Shown: positions 1 to 9,269 of the stretch, piece by piece
Layout: each line of letters begins with the position of its first letter
Numbering within the stretch: position 1 is the first letter of the stretch
Origin: an uncultured Verrucomicrobiota bacterium
Lineage (GTDB): Bacteria; Verrucomicrobiota; Kiritimatiellia; CAJWTS01
NCBI GenBank assembly: GCA_913047795.1
Contig: CAJWTS010000018.1
Span: 1 to 53,287 of the forward strand
DNA length: 53,287 bases
Direction of reading: 5' to 3'
The notes under the pieces: model-generated
Told to the model about the DNA's origin: nothing
The model's database searches: none
The model's input: only the letters and a program-made list of their open reading frames with translations
Translations under genes and position numbers: made by a program

Positions 1-2755
1 CCGGCTGCGTCGGCGTGTCGAGTTTCTCGACATCGGCCTCACGTTCGGACACAGGCTGCTCCATCTCGGTGTGCTTGCGTTCGGCCAGAGCGGTATCGGT
101 CTCTATCTCGGCCGGGTCCTCCTGATCGCGCGTGACCTCGAGATCGGGCGTAACTTCGTCCGGGGTCTCCGTGATCTCAGCCATGCGTTCTGCCTCGATC
201 TCGCGCGCCGATTCCTCTTCTTCGACAACCTCTTCTTTGGCGGGTTGCGACTCGGTCGGCACGGCATCGGTGTCGTCGGGCTGCACGGCCGGCTGTTCGG
301 ATGCGATCTGTTCTTCAACAACGTCGACGCCGCTGATCAGGCGAATCGTGGTGACGGCTTCGGTCGCGTCGTCGGGCTCGTGACGCGGCAGCGCGAAGAA
401 GAGGACGAGCACGTGCAGCAACAACGACGCACAGACGAATGCCAGGCGCCGGTCGGAGCGCACGTAGCTGAGCAGGAAGACAAGGACCAGTATCAGCACC
501 AGCAAGAGCAGGCGCAGCCAGGGCTGCGATAGCCAGGGCATCGGCGTGGCGGCCACATATCCCGGCGTATCGACACGGAAGGGAAGGCGCACCTCGACCA
601 GGCCCGGGCCGGAGACCCGGATCTCGCCGATCCAGCGCCGGGGTTCGGGATCCGTCGTAATGTTGAGCAGGAGACCCACCGACTGCGGCGTTGGTCCGGC
701 CACGAGCTGATTCGGCGTAAGCTGGAGCAGGTTGAAGTCGGTCTCGATCGCTACCGGCACCTGCCCCGTCGGGACCAGGCTGACGGTCAGGTCCCCCCGG
801 ATGAGGAGTCGCCCGTCCGTATGACGGGTCGTCAGGTCCCCCAATGTTGCGCGTAGAGATGGCCGCGCGATTGTGCCCGTGATGGGGATCTCCCATTCCC
901 GATCTTCGGCGGACACGCGCAACGCGCTGTGTATGGCCTGGCCTGCCGCTTCGACACCGGCCGTGACGACGAGGGTGACGACCGACGGGCGGTTGGCGTG
1001 CAGGTCGCCTTCGGCGTCGATGGTGTATCCTCGATCCGGTCCGGCGTGCGACAGGCGCCATTGCGGCGGGTCGTCCGCGATGCTGTTGACCACGATCGCC
1101 ACCGCGCCGGTGTAGACGCCGCCCGGAACGAGATGAGTTATCACGATGGCGTTGGGATTCGGCCAGAATGAGGGCAGCGAAGCCGGGCCATCGCCACGGT
1201 CGCGCATGGACTCGACCGCAACCTGCCGTGCACCGGGATCGCTCGGCCCCGCGATGCGTGCAATCTGAGACACATGCCTGCGCGCCGCGGCCCGGGTCCC
1301 GCGTCGTATGTACCGCAGCGTCACGCCGCGCCTGAACGGCACGCCCTGGATGGATCCACTCGCTTCGAGCGCAACGTGATACTCGCCCGGCTCGTCAGCC
1401 GCGGCCTGCCCGTAGAAGAGTCCCGGCAACTGGTCCGCCAGCACGGAGCCCGGGATCGTCGCGCCGGATGGCGTGGTCACGCGCGCCACAAGCTTGAGGT
1501 CGGCGCAGCGTTCAGGCTGCGTCAGGATGGCGTGCCATTGCAGCGGCGAACCCACGGCGGCCAGCGGATTGGGCTGCAACGCCTGGAGATCCAGCCCTGT
1601 TGTTGCGGTGACCTCGTACGCAACCTGCGCCGCCCCGCTCAGTTCGACATCATGGCGACCGGTCCCCAGGGCGTGGAGCGCAACCGCGACGACACCACCG
1701 GTCGACGTGGTGGAATAGATGCGGTCGCCGAGACGGGCGCGTGCTTCACCGCGAGCGGCCAGCAGCTTGACCTGCGGATTGCGCATCGTGGGGTCGACGA
1801 AGAGCGGGATCACGGCGTCCGGTGCGACCGTGCGCATGCCCTTGATCAGTGTCACCGGGCGGTCGATCAATTCGAAGACGCGACCGAAAAATGTCCTCAA
1901 ATCGGCACCGGCCGCGGCCGCGAAATAGCGACCGTCGGTTTCGGCTGCCATCCGGACCAGGCGCGCCGTATCGGCGTCCTTCGAGAGACCGACGGAATAG
2001 ATCGTGGCGCCGATCTCGGCCAGGCGGAGATGTGAGAAGGCGTAGTCGCGGTCCGATTTTCCGTCCGAGAGAAAGAGCACGGCTTTCCGTCCTCGCAACG
2101 GCGCCAGCGCATCCGCGGCGGCGCGCAGCGGATGATCGAAATTGGTGGAACCGAATGGGCGCAACTTCTTCAATAAGGCGGGCAGATTCGTCACCGCGCC
2201 CGGCGGGGTGGGGGGCAACAGGACGCGCGATTTGCCGCTAAACGCGATCAGCGACACCGTGTTGAATCGGCCGCTGTTGCGCGCCAGGTTGAAAAACTGT
2301 TCAACCGCCTGCGAGCGAAGATCGTCGGGGTCGTTCTGACGCATGCTGCTTGAGGTATCGATCGCGAGCACGACGTCGAAGGTGACGTTTTCGTTGAGAC
2401 GTCGTGGACGCAGCTTAAGTGCCGGCGCTGCGTCCGGCGCCTGTTGCACTTCGAGGCGGTACGTGCCCCCGGCTCCGACGGGCAAGCGCGCGACGAGCCA
2501 GGTATTGGAGCCCTGTCCGCGGACAACCGCGGTGACCCTGACCGGTGCGCCGTTGTCCGGCGGATGAGCCGCGATCGTCCATTCGGAATTCGGCGGCAGG
2601 GCCCCACTCAGCGGTTCGACAATCCAATCCCCATCCTGGGCCGCGACCGGAAGGGTGAGTCCGATTGCAGCGACGATGCTCAGCACGCTCGCAGCAGAGC
2701 AGGCGTGCAATTTGCGGGCTAGTATCAACGGACCAGTACTCCATTGTGGCGGCAT
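1..2755 (-). CDS. VWA-domain protein with TonB-like membrane anchor (partial, C-terminus off window)
   Basis: At least 918 residues, open to the left edge. A signal peptide is followed by a VWA domain from about residue 125: the MIDAS motif is DTSSS (D133, S135, S137), with a later T in FGSTNFD and an LFLSDGKSD strand. A long beta-rich middle leads to a first membrane helix (about 746-765), a five-residue basic loop RSDRR and a second helix (about 771-790), then an acidic Glu/Pro/Asp-rich tail. The second helix carries S-x3-H (S777, H781), the spacing of the functional Ser/His in the TonB anchor. Predicted topology puts both VWA and tail in the periplasm. The ExbD gene ends 35 bp upstream, so ExbB/ExbD may energise it. 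An alternative TTG start at 2728 has GGAG 10 nt upstream and gives a neater signal peptide. VWA assignment firm; TonB role inferred. Confidence 0.75.
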   Translation of the reverse strand, partial: MPPQWSTGPLILARKLHACSAASVLSIVAAIGLTLPVAAQDGDWIVEPLSGALPPNSEWTIAAHPPDNGAPVRVTAVVRGQGSNTWLVARLPVGAGGTYRLEVQQAPDAAPALKLRPRRLNENVTFDVVLAIDTSSSMRQNDPDDLRSQAVEQFFNLARNSGRFNTVSLIAFSGKSRVLLPPTPPGAVTNLPALLKKLRPFGSTNFDHPLRAAADALAPLRGRKAVLFLSDGKSDRDYAFSHLRLAEIGATIYSVGLSKDADTARLVRMAAETDGRYFAAAAGADLRTFFGRVFELIDRPVTLIKGMRTVAPDAVIPLFVDPTMRNPQVKLLAARGEARARLGDRIYSTTSTGGVVAVALHALGTGRHDVELSGAAQVAYEVTATTGLDLQALQPNPLAAVGSPLQWHAILTQPERCADLKLVARVTTPSGATIPGSVLADQLPGLFYGQAAADEPGEYHVALEASGSIQGVPFRRGVTLRYIRRGTRAAARRHVSQIARIAGPSDPGARQVAVESMRDRGDGPASLPSFWPNPNAIVITHLVPGGVYTGAVAIVVNSIADDPPQWRLSHAGPDRGYTIDAEGDLHANRPSVVTLVVTAGVEAAGQAIHSALRVSAEDREWEIPITGTIARPSLRATLGDLTTRHTDGRLLIRGDLTVSLVPTGQVPVAIETDFNLLQLTPNQLVAGPTPQSVGLLLNITTDPEPRRWIGEIRVSGPGLVEVRLPFRVDTPGYVAATPMPWLSQPWLRLLLLVLILVLVFLLSYVRSDRRLAFVCASLLLHVLVLFFALPRHEPDDATEAVTTIRLISGVDVVEEQIASEQPAVQPDDTDAVPTESQPAKEEVVEEEESAREIEAERMAEITETPDEVTPDLEVTRDQEDPAEIETDTALAERKHTEMEQPVSEREADVEKLDTPTQP

Positions 2756-2790
2756 CGGCCGCTGCCCGGTGGCGCTGCGGCCCGCCGCGA

Positions 2791-3222
2791 TTACTCGCGT
2801 TCCTCGACGATGTGTTGCGTCAGGCTGAGATCGCCGAGCCCATGCTTCTTACAGAGGTTGATCACGGTCATGATGCGGCCGTGGTTCGCGTTTGAGTCGC
2901 CACGAATTTCGACGAAGCCGGTCTCACGGGCAGAACGGTACTCCGTCAGCCGTTTCTCGAGTTCGGGCAAAGAGAAGATGCGGTTGTCGATGACGATGAT
3001 GCCGGCCGTGCGGATGTTGATCACCAGGCGTTCGGCTTCCCGGGTAATGACCGTGCCCTCGCTGCCCTCGGGCAGCTTGATTTCGATGTCACGCTCCTCG
3101 GAGTAAAACGTGGTCGCGACCAGGAAAAACACGATCAGGATGAAGATGATGTCGATCAGGGGTGTCTGGGGTACTTCGAAAGACTCCTCGGATTCCCAGC
3201 GACTGCGGCTGCGGCTCGACAC
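2791..3222 (-). CDS. ExbD/TolR-family biopolymer transport protein (cluster 1)
   Basis: 143 residues with a GTG start, a short basic/acidic cytoplasmic N-terminus, one membrane helix (about 22-40) and a periplasmic domain. The helix begins P21-L-I-D24, the conserved Pro and proton-relaying Asp of ExbD/TolR. These proteins form the ion-conducting stator core inside an ExbB/TolQ pentamer and pass proton-motive force to a TonB or TolA-like partner. It starts 4 bp after the ExbB-type gene and is followed 35 bp later by the VWA/TonB-like gene, so it sits in one operon with its predicted channel and effector. Family assignment is firm; whether it serves import, envelope stability or something new is not decidable from sequence. 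Confidence 0.9.
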   Translation of the reverse strand: MSSRSRSRWESEESFEVPQTPLIDIIFILIVFFLVATTFYSEERDIEIKLPEGSEGTVITREAERLVINIRTAGIIVIDNRIFSLPELEKRLTEYRSARETGFVEIRGDSNANHGRIMTVINLCKKHGLGDLSLTQHIVEERE

Positions 3223-3226
3223 GGCG

Positions 3227-3967
3227 TCAGCCCTCGTCGCCCGGGGGCATGATCAACGCCTGCTTGGCAAGAATCTCACAATGCCGAACCAGGGTTTCGA
3301 TCCGGCCGGTGAGGTAGTGATATGTCAGGAGCATCGGGATGGCAACGATGAGGCCGAAGCAGGTCGTCAGCAAAGCCTTGGAGATGCCGCCCGCGAGCGC
3401 GCCCGGATCGCCGAGTGCGCCCTGTTGCGCGACGACGTCGAAGGCCTGGATGATGCCGATGACGGTGCCCAGCAGGCCGAGCAGCGGTGTCGTGTTGGCG
3501 ATAATGCCGATCGGACGGGCCGCGCGCTTGAGTTTCCAGATTATTTCGTCAACCAGTTCCTCGATAGCACCCGCGATCTGGTCGTTGGTTCCGTTGCGCC
3601 ATCGGAATCCGGCGGTGACAATCTGGTCGATGCTGCTGGAGCCGTCGGCCAGTCCCTTCGCTTCGTCGTCGGATATGCCCTGCTCAAGACGGCGCTGGGT
3701 CCCGAGCGGCAGAATCACGTTGCGGCGCGAAATGTAAGCGGCCTCGAAGATGAAACCCAGGCCCACGGTCGAGAGCGCGAGAATGACGTACATGACGACC
3801 CCGCCACGCTGTAGCGCGCCCCAGGCATTGGAGCCCGCAATGCCCGCCGTATCGGCGTCCTCGCCGGCGAGCGCGACGTAACAGACCGAACACATGGCGA
3901 GTACGACGACGTAGAGCAGCCAGGACTGCCCGCCGCGCGGGGGGTGTTGACGTTCAGTCGGGATCAT
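3227..3967 (-). CDS. MotA/TolQ/ExbB-family proton channel protein (cluster 1)
   Basis: 246 residues from the ATG at 3967, which overlaps the stop of the upstream TPR gene as ATGA; this translational coupling decides the start over an in-frame codon at 4012. An extra N-terminal hydrophobic segment (about 15-33) precedes the three ExbB helices: about 58-76, and the conserved pair around TPLLGLLGTVIGIIQAF (about 154-172) and ALLTTCFGLIVAIPMLL (about 196-215). The TP-LLGLLGTV-G motif is the signature of the family. It should form the pentameric channel for the ExbD encoded next. The N-terminal segment with a following polar stretch resembles the extended ExbB proteins that have a periplasmic leader. 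Confidence 0.9.
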   Translation of the reverse strand: MIPTERQHPPRGGQSWLLYVVVLAMCSVCYVALAGEDADTAGIAGSNAWGALQRGGVVMYVILALSTVGLGFIFEAAYISRRNVILPLGTQRRLEQGISDDEAKGLADGSSSIDQIVTAGFRWRNGTNDQIAGAIEELVDEIIWKLKRAARPIGIIANTTPLLGLLGTVIGIIQAFDVVAQQGALGDPGALAGGISKALLTTCFGLIVAIPMLLTYHYLTGRIETLVRHCEILAKQALIMPPGDEG

Positions 3968-6708
3968 CCGCCTTCCTTTCCGTCTGCGAGTGCCGCAGCC
4001 TTGCGGGTCCACTCTGAGCTGGCGTAGTTGTTGCGTAGCTTGTCGAGATAGATTCCGGCTCGCCTGGACTCTGCGCCGTCGGCCTGTATGAAGGCGTCGA
4101 CGGCGTGGTACAACGCCTTGGGCGACAGGTCGCCGTAATCGTAGAGCAGCTCAACGCGTAGGAACTGTTTGGCGGCGGTTGAATAATCCCGCTCGCTATA
4201 ATAGGTCGCCGCGATATTGAACTGGGCCTTGGCCGCCTCGATCGAGTCGGTATGCTTGATCGTCTCCTTGAAATGTCCGCGCGCGTCTTCGTAGAGTCCG
4301 AGACCCTTATTGGCCAGACCAAGCCGGAAGAAGACGAGGTAGAGCCGGTTCGTATTCTGGGTATCCTTCGTCATCGCCTCGCTGACGTGTAGCACATCCT
4401 GCCAGCGCTCGAGCCGGACCAGGGTGTCGGCGTAGCGCTGCAACAGCGGTTCGCCCGCATCATCGTCAAGGCGCTTGACTTGGGCTTCGAGGACCTGGTG
4501 TGCCTTCGTATTGTCGCCCGATTTCATGTAGGACTCCGCGAGACGCAACGCGGCGTCCTCGGCGAGCGGTCCTTTTGGGAATTGCTCCACCAGGGCGCTG
4601 AAGTGCCGCACGCTGTCGTCCTTGCGCCCTTCGTGCTGCGCGCACCAACCGAGCATGTAGTGGGCGCGTTCGCCGCGCGCACCCTTGTCGTTCACGAGGC
4701 GCTCGAAAAACGGCCGCGCCTTGTCATAGGCTTTCTTGCGGTACGCGATCTCGCCGCGCTGCAGCAAGGCGTCGGCCGCGATCACCGACGCCGTGGGGTT
4801 ATCACCCAGCTGCGCGAACTCGGCATCGGCCTCGGCGAGTTTGTCCTGCTTCAGGTAGGACCAGCCCAGGCCGTAGCGGATCACGGCCGCTGCCTCGGCA
4901 TCGGGATCTTTCCCGAGCGCGCTGCGGTAGGCGTTCGCTGCGCTGGAGAAATCACCGGCGTCGAAGTGCAGTTCCGCGAGACGGGTCTGGACCAGGTCCG
5001 CCTGGCCGCCCTGCGGAAAGCGTGCGGCGTAGCCCTTCAGGTGGGTCAGCGCCTTCGCCGCGGGGTAGATGAGGCTCAGGCGATAGAATGCTTTCTCGCT
5101 GTTGACGTCGGTTCCGCTGCGTGCGACCAGCGATTCGTAGGCGGTGATCGCCTTCGCCGGTTGCTTGGCCTGCTCCTGTGAGCGCCCGGCCATGTAGAGT
5201 GCTTCCGCGGCAAACGGGCTTTTGATTCCGGCGAGTTTTTCGAAATAGGTCGCGGCTTCCTGCGAACGGCCACTGTCGTAGGCGACCCATCCGATCCGGT
5301 ACAGCGTCTTCGCATCTGATTTTCCGCCGGCGATGGTGGCGCGTAGATGCGTGTCACTTTCGTCGAGGCGCCCGAGACGATAGAGGTATTCGCCGAGCGC
5401 AAACTGCACGTGTTGGCGCAGCGCGTCGGGCGGGCCGGCCACCAGGCATTGCTTCAGTGCCTTCACGGCACCCTCCAGGTCGCCTTGTTCCGCCAGTTGG
5501 ATACCGAGCGAATGGCGGGCGCTATGTGCGTACTTGTTTTTTGGAAGATCCTTGAGCAGAACCTGGAACCAGCGAACGGCATCCTTCGTTTTGCCGGACG
5601 CGGCAAGCGCCTCGGCATAGGTGTACAGCAACGTGGCGCGTCGCTCAGCCGCAAGGTCCGTCTTCGCCAGCAGGGGCGTAAGGGTCGCGATGACGCCGGC
5701 GTGTTTGCCCAGTTCGAAGAGTGCCATACCCAGCCAGAACCGGCCGTCGCCGGCCTCGGGTCCGGTCGATTTGGTCGCCAGCAGTCGCCCGAACACGTTC
5801 GTTGCTTCGGCGTACGACTTGGATTCGTAGTAAGCAATGCCGGCGTTGTAGAGCGCCGACGCGAGTAGCGCGGAGTTGGGATGAGCCTTCGCGAATTGGA
5901 TAAAGGTTCGGGCGGACGCCTTGCGGTCGCCACTACGATAACGGGTCCAGGCCAGGCGCATCAAGGCGTCTTCGGCGGTCTTCGCGTCGGCTGTGAGCGG
6001 TCTGAGCAGCGCGTCGGCTTTGTCGAACTGATCCGTCGCGGCGTAGGCGTCGCTCAGGAGCATGATGGCCCGGGCATGGTCCTTATAGTCGACATGCTGT
6101 TGCGTCAGTTCAGTCAGCGGCGCGATCGCATCGCGCGGCGCCTTGCGCTGCACATGCGTCCAGCCCAGCGAGAAGAGCGCACTCGGTCGATGCTGCGACT
6201 TGGGAAAGGTGTCGAGGAAGGACTGGAAGTGCTGCACGGCATCATCGTGCCGCTTCAATTGCAGCAGGCTTTCGCCGGCGCCGACATAGGCTTCCTCGCG
6301 AATATCGGTCCGCTTCGAGTTCATTGCGTTGCGGAAGGCCGTGAGCGCGGGCGTGTATTCCGTGAGTACAAAGCGGCAGCGACCGAGATTGTACCAGGCC
6401 AGCGTGGATTCCGGCGCGTCGGCATGCTGCTTCAGGGCCGCGTCGTAGGCGGTTGCGGCATCCTTCTCGCGCAAGAGCCGAAAGTAGCATTCCGCGACAC
6501 GGAAGCGCGCCGTCGCGATGCGTTTCCCCGCAGCGTAGTCGTTGACGTAGGTGCCGTATTCCTCGAGCGCGGACTCGTAATCCTTATGGATAAAGAGACC
6601 CTCGGCGAAATTGAACTGGTCACCACCCGGCTCGCCGCTAACCGCGGCAGGCAACAAAACGGCAGAAAGCAGCAGAGCCCATAATATGGGATATTTGCGG
6701 GTAAACAT
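3964..6708 (-). CDS. Secreted tetratricopeptide-repeat protein, first gene of ExbB/ExbD/VWA operon
   Basis: 914 residues. The N-terminus is a signal peptide (basic MFTRKYP, hydrophobic core, likely cleavage near AVSG at about 25). Nearly all the rest is degenerate 34-residue TPR units with the W/G/A/P spacing of the CpoB/YbgF and BamD-like families, for example YNLGRCRF, YLMLGWCAQH and ALRLAESYMK blocks. Such proteins are periplasmic scaffolds; CpoB works with TolA of the Tol-Pal system. It is read from a good promoter at 6735-6763 and its stop overlaps the start of the ExbB-type gene, so it is a stoichiometric partner candidate for the motor. A paralogue of similar build lies at 50073-52544. 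Partner and cargo are unknown. Confidence 0.85.
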   Translation of the reverse strand: MFTRKYPILWALLLSAVLLPAAVSGEPGGDQFNFAEGLFIHKDYESALEEYGTYVNDYAAGKRIATARFRVAECYFRLLREKDAATAYDAALKQHADAPESTLAWYNLGRCRFVLTEYTPALTAFRNAMNSKRTDIREEAYVGAGESLLQLKRHDDAVQHFQSFLDTFPKSQHRPSALFSLGWTHVQRKAPRDAIAPLTELTQQHVDYKDHARAIMLLSDAYAATDQFDKADALLRPLTADAKTAEDALMRLAWTRYRSGDRKASARTFIQFAKAHPNSALLASALYNAGIAYYESKSYAEATNVFGRLLATKSTGPEAGDGRFWLGMALFELGKHAGVIATLTPLLAKTDLAAERRATLLYTYAEALAASGKTKDAVRWFQVLLKDLPKNKYAHSARHSLGIQLAEQGDLEGAVKALKQCLVAGPPDALRQHVQFALGEYLYRLGRLDESDTHLRATIAGGKSDAKTLYRIGWVAYDSGRSQEAATYFEKLAGIKSPFAAEALYMAGRSQEQAKQPAKAITAYESLVARSGTDVNSEKAFYRLSLIYPAAKALTHLKGYAARFPQGGQADLVQTRLAELHFDAGDFSSAANAYRSALGKDPDAEAAAVIRYGLGWSYLKQDKLAEADAEFAQLGDNPTASVIAADALLQRGEIAYRKKAYDKARPFFERLVNDKGARGERAHYMLGWCAQHEGRKDDSVRHFSALVEQFPKGPLAEDAALRLAESYMKSGDNTKAHQVLEAQVKRLDDDAGEPLLQRYADTLVRLERWQDVLHVSEAMTKDTQNTNRLYLVFFRLGLANKGLGLYEDARGHFKETIKHTDSIEAAKAQFNIAATYYSERDYSTAAKQFLRVELLYDYGDLSPKALYHAVDAFIQADGAESRRAGIYLDKLRNNYASSEWTRKAAALADGKEGG

Positions 6709-6734
6709 CAGTTTTCGGCACTCCCTGAATAGGA

Positions 6735-6763
6735 ACTGTACGGCCTGACGTGGTCCCTGTCAA
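6735..6763 (-). promoter_or_regulatory. Sigma70-like promoter of the TPR-ExbB-ExbD-VWA operon
   Basis: On the minus strand TTGACA (6758-6763, perfect consensus) lies 17 bp from TACAGT (6735-6740, four of six). The predicted transcript starts about 6728, some 20 nt before the ATG at 6708. It is the only gap upstream of this operon, between it and the symporter gene. Confidence 0.6.
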
Positions 6764-6783
6764 TTGGTCACGGCGGTGGAAGA

Positions 6784-8406
6784 TCAGGCCGCGCGGGGCG
6801 GCTTCGCTACGCGATCCCAGGCAAGGGCCACGACAAAACATACGATGTTGCCCAAAACGGGCCAGAGCAGGAATACGATTCCGGAGCGAATCATGAAGAA
6901 GAGGTAGATGTACGAGGCGACAAAGCCAATCACGGCGGACCTGGCGCGGACCCGGACCGGCAAAAGCGCCAGCGCCAACAGGCCCAGCATCCCGTTTGTG
7001 GCGAAGCCCATCAACTTACCCCAGAAAATCTGCACGTACTCGATGTTACGGAACATGATGGCCATGAAGATGGCGAGCAGACCCCAGAACAGCGTCAGTT
7101 TGCGCGCGTCCGCCAGTTGCTGAGCGTCGGTGCGCGAGCGGCGCCCGAAACGCCGGATGAAATCTTCGGTACAGACCGTCGTGGCCGAGTTCATCGCGCT
7201 GTCGATGCTCGACATCGCCGCCGCAAAGATGGCCGCGATCGTGAGGCCGGCCACGCCGACCGGGAGTTCGCGCACGATGAAATAGGGATAGATCGGGTCG
7301 GCCTTCCCCGGCAGGGCCGCGTCGGGGTGGGTCGCATAGAAAGCAAACAGCGCGGTTCCCAGGAAGTAGAATATGAATCCCAACGGGATGTACGCGATGA
7401 TGCCAATCCATACACTGCGGTTCGCGGCCGCGGTGGTCGGTGTTGTCAGGTAGCGCTGCGCCACGTCTTGCTGGGTGGCGTAGATGCGAATCGTTTGAAA
7501 GACGGTCTCGAGTATCAGCCAGAGCGTTGTGATGCGACGTACGTCGACATCGGGCACGATGATCCGGAACTTGTTGTGCGATATCCCCATCGTGAGGAAG
7601 TTTTCAACGCCGACTGATCCCATGATGAACACGAGCGATATCCCGGCCGCGACGATGAAGATCACGACCTGGATCGCGTCGGTCCAGATCACCGCCTCGA
7701 TGCCGCCGATCATGGTGTAGAGCGTGATGACAAGACCCATCACGACGATACACCCCATTAGCGGCAGGCCGGTCACGGTGCTCAGCGCCAGTGCGGGCAG
7801 GTAGAGCACGAGGCCCATGCGTCCAATTGCGAAGAGGATGAAGCTGGCTGCCGCGATCGTACGAATGGGCGATCCGATCCGCTGCTCGAAGAAAGCGTAG
7901 ATGCTGACGAAGCCGGCATCGCGATAGCGCGGCACGATGTAACTCGTAATGACAACGGCGGTAATGACGAGAAAGGGCAGTTGCACCATGTACGTCCAGT
8001 CGTGTTTGCCGTAGGCCATGCCCGGCAGCCCCATCATGGTCAGGGCCGAAAGATAGGTGCCCAGGATCGATATGCCGACCACGACATAGTGCATGCGCCC
8101 GTCGGCGACAAAGAAGCTGCGTGTCGAATCGATCCGTCTCCCGCATCGAATTCCGACGGCGGCGATCGCGGCCAGATAAAGACCGATGACGGCCAGGTTG
8201 ATCGCGCCCAACCCGTGGTGCGGTCTCGGTGCGGACGCGGGAGCGGGCGCCAGTGTTCCTGCGCGTTCGATCGCGTCCGAGTTTCCGCCCTCAACGGGAT
8301 GCGCGAACATGCGGCCGATGTCGGCCGGACTGAACCCAAGGCAGAACAGGATGGCCGCGATGACGGCCACCGAAGCGAGTAATCCAATTGTCGCTTTCCT
8401 AAACAT
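6784..8406 (-). CDS. Sodium:solute symporter (SSS family)
   Basis: 540 residues, about 13-14 membrane helices. An unusual N-terminal helix (about 5-25) and an Ala/Pro/His linker (APASAPRPHH) precede the core, which starts at about residue 70. Core landmarks are RSFFVADGRMHYVVVG, GLPGMAYGKHDW, a TMIGGIEAVIWTDAIQ segment matching the SSS signature GG..AV.WTD..Q, and AAIFAAAMSSIDSAMNS carrying the SS-D/N sodium-site pattern. This family couples sodium entry to uptake of sugars, amino acids, carboxylates or sialic acid; the substrate is not readable from sequence. It is upstream of the TPR operon on the same strand but that operon has its own promoter. The added N-terminal helix and linker are odd for the family. 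Confidence 0.88.
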   Translation of the reverse strand: MFRKATIGLLASVAVIAAILFCLGFSPADIGRMFAHPVEGGNSDAIERAGTLAPAPASAPRPHHGLGAINLAVIGLYLAAIAAVGIRCGRRIDSTRSFFVADGRMHYVVVGISILGTYLSALTMMGLPGMAYGKHDWTYMVQLPFLVITAVVITSYIVPRYRDAGFVSIYAFFEQRIGSPIRTIAAASFILFAIGRMGLVLYLPALALSTVTGLPLMGCIVVMGLVITLYTMIGGIEAVIWTDAIQVVIFIVAAGISLVFIMGSVGVENFLTMGISHNKFRIIVPDVDVRRITTLWLILETVFQTIRIYATQQDVAQRYLTTPTTAAANRSVWIGIIAYIPLGFIFYFLGTALFAFYATHPDAALPGKADPIYPYFIVRELPVGVAGLTIAAIFAAAMSSIDSAMNSATTVCTEDFIRRFGRRSRTDAQQLADARKLTLFWGLLAIFMAIMFRNIEYVQIFWGKLMGFATNGMLGLLALALLPVRVRARSAVIGFVASYIYLFFMIRSGIVFLLWPVLGNIVCFVVALAWDRVAKPPRAA

Positions 8407-8474
8407 GGTTCCGTCCGTGGCCGCTCAATCGGATCACGCCGGAGTCAACGTGATGCGTGCTCGACGATCCGTTG

Positions 8475-9191
8475 TCAGGCGACTTCCCCGGAATCGGCGA
8501 GTTCCTCGGGCGCGCCGTACTCGATTGTTTTCTGAACGGGCGCCGCATCCGCGAAGCGGACCCGCACATCGTCGGCCCCGAAGCCGCGGGCCAGGGTCTT
8601 GATCGTTTGCGCGGCCGACTCCTGTACCTCGGATCGCATCGTTCGCACGAGATCACGCGCCTGGACGGCGGCCTGGTTCTTGGCTTCTTCGATCAACTGG
8701 TTCTTCTCGGATGGACCGAAGCCCTTGCCGAAGACGCTGTTGACCAGGTCGGGCAGCAGCCAGGGCAGCAGTTTCGCTTCCTGCTCATCGTAGATGCTGA
8801 TCCCGCGGATGCGGATATCGTAGTAACAGGGCGGCATTTGGATCGCCGTACCATCGGCGTTGTCTGCGCCGGCGATCTGAAAATCGGGGCTGCGCAGGTC
8901 GTATTTGAAATCTGTGTCGAACGAAAGGATCAGGGCCATCTTCTTCGTCGAGAGCAGCCAGTTCATGTACTTCTTGCCCCACTGGCCCAGGGAATGGTTT
9001 TCGGCCGTAACAATTTCCTTGGTGTGGATGCGAAAGGCGGTTAACTCCCCGACCGACCGCAGGTTCTCGATCGAGGAGAAAACGGTCGTCGTCGCTCCCG
9101 CCGCCGAGCCACGGCCGCGCCGCTTCAGCGCCAAAAGACCGATACAGGCCAGCAGGAAGCCGATCAGCGCGCCGATGAGTCCCTCAGTCAT
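8475..9191 (-). CDS. DUF4230 family membrane-anchored protein
   Basis: 238 residues from the ATG at 9191 (a TTG at 9227 would add 12 residues; no strong ribosome site for either). One N-terminal helix (about 4-22, GLIGALIGFLLACIGLLAL) followed by a basic stop-transfer stretch, then a soluble domain with SIENLRSVGELTAFRIHTKEI, which is the DUF4230 opening strand (R.IGEL.T), and a later segment ending in a basic/Gln helix. Function of DUF4230 proteins is not established. It lies 68 bp upstream of the symporter gene and 78 bp downstream of the OYE-family gene, all on the same strand. Confidence 0.75.
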   Translation of the reverse strand: MTEGLIGALIGFLLACIGLLALKRRGRGSAAGATTTVFSSIENLRSVGELTAFRIHTKEIVTAENHSLGQWGKKYMNWLLSTKKMALILSFDTDFKYDLRSPDFQIAGADNADGTAIQMPPCYYDIRIRGISIYDEQEAKLLPWLLPDLVNSVFGKGFGPSEKNQLIEEAKNQAAVQARDLVRTMRSEVQESAAQTIKTLARGFGADDVRVRFADAAPVQKTIEYGAPEELADSGEVA

Positions 9192-9269
9192 GGGCACAAT
9201 TCTTGACCGACCGACGGAGGGATTCAAGTGCCAAAGCCAGCGGTTACGGGTGGCTGCGCGGGTTGCGCG

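Noticed and set aside
2415..2744. Short minus-strand frame beside the VWA protein start
   Set aside because: It overlaps the VWA gene in another frame, and the VWA frame shows the MIDAS motif and a signal peptide.
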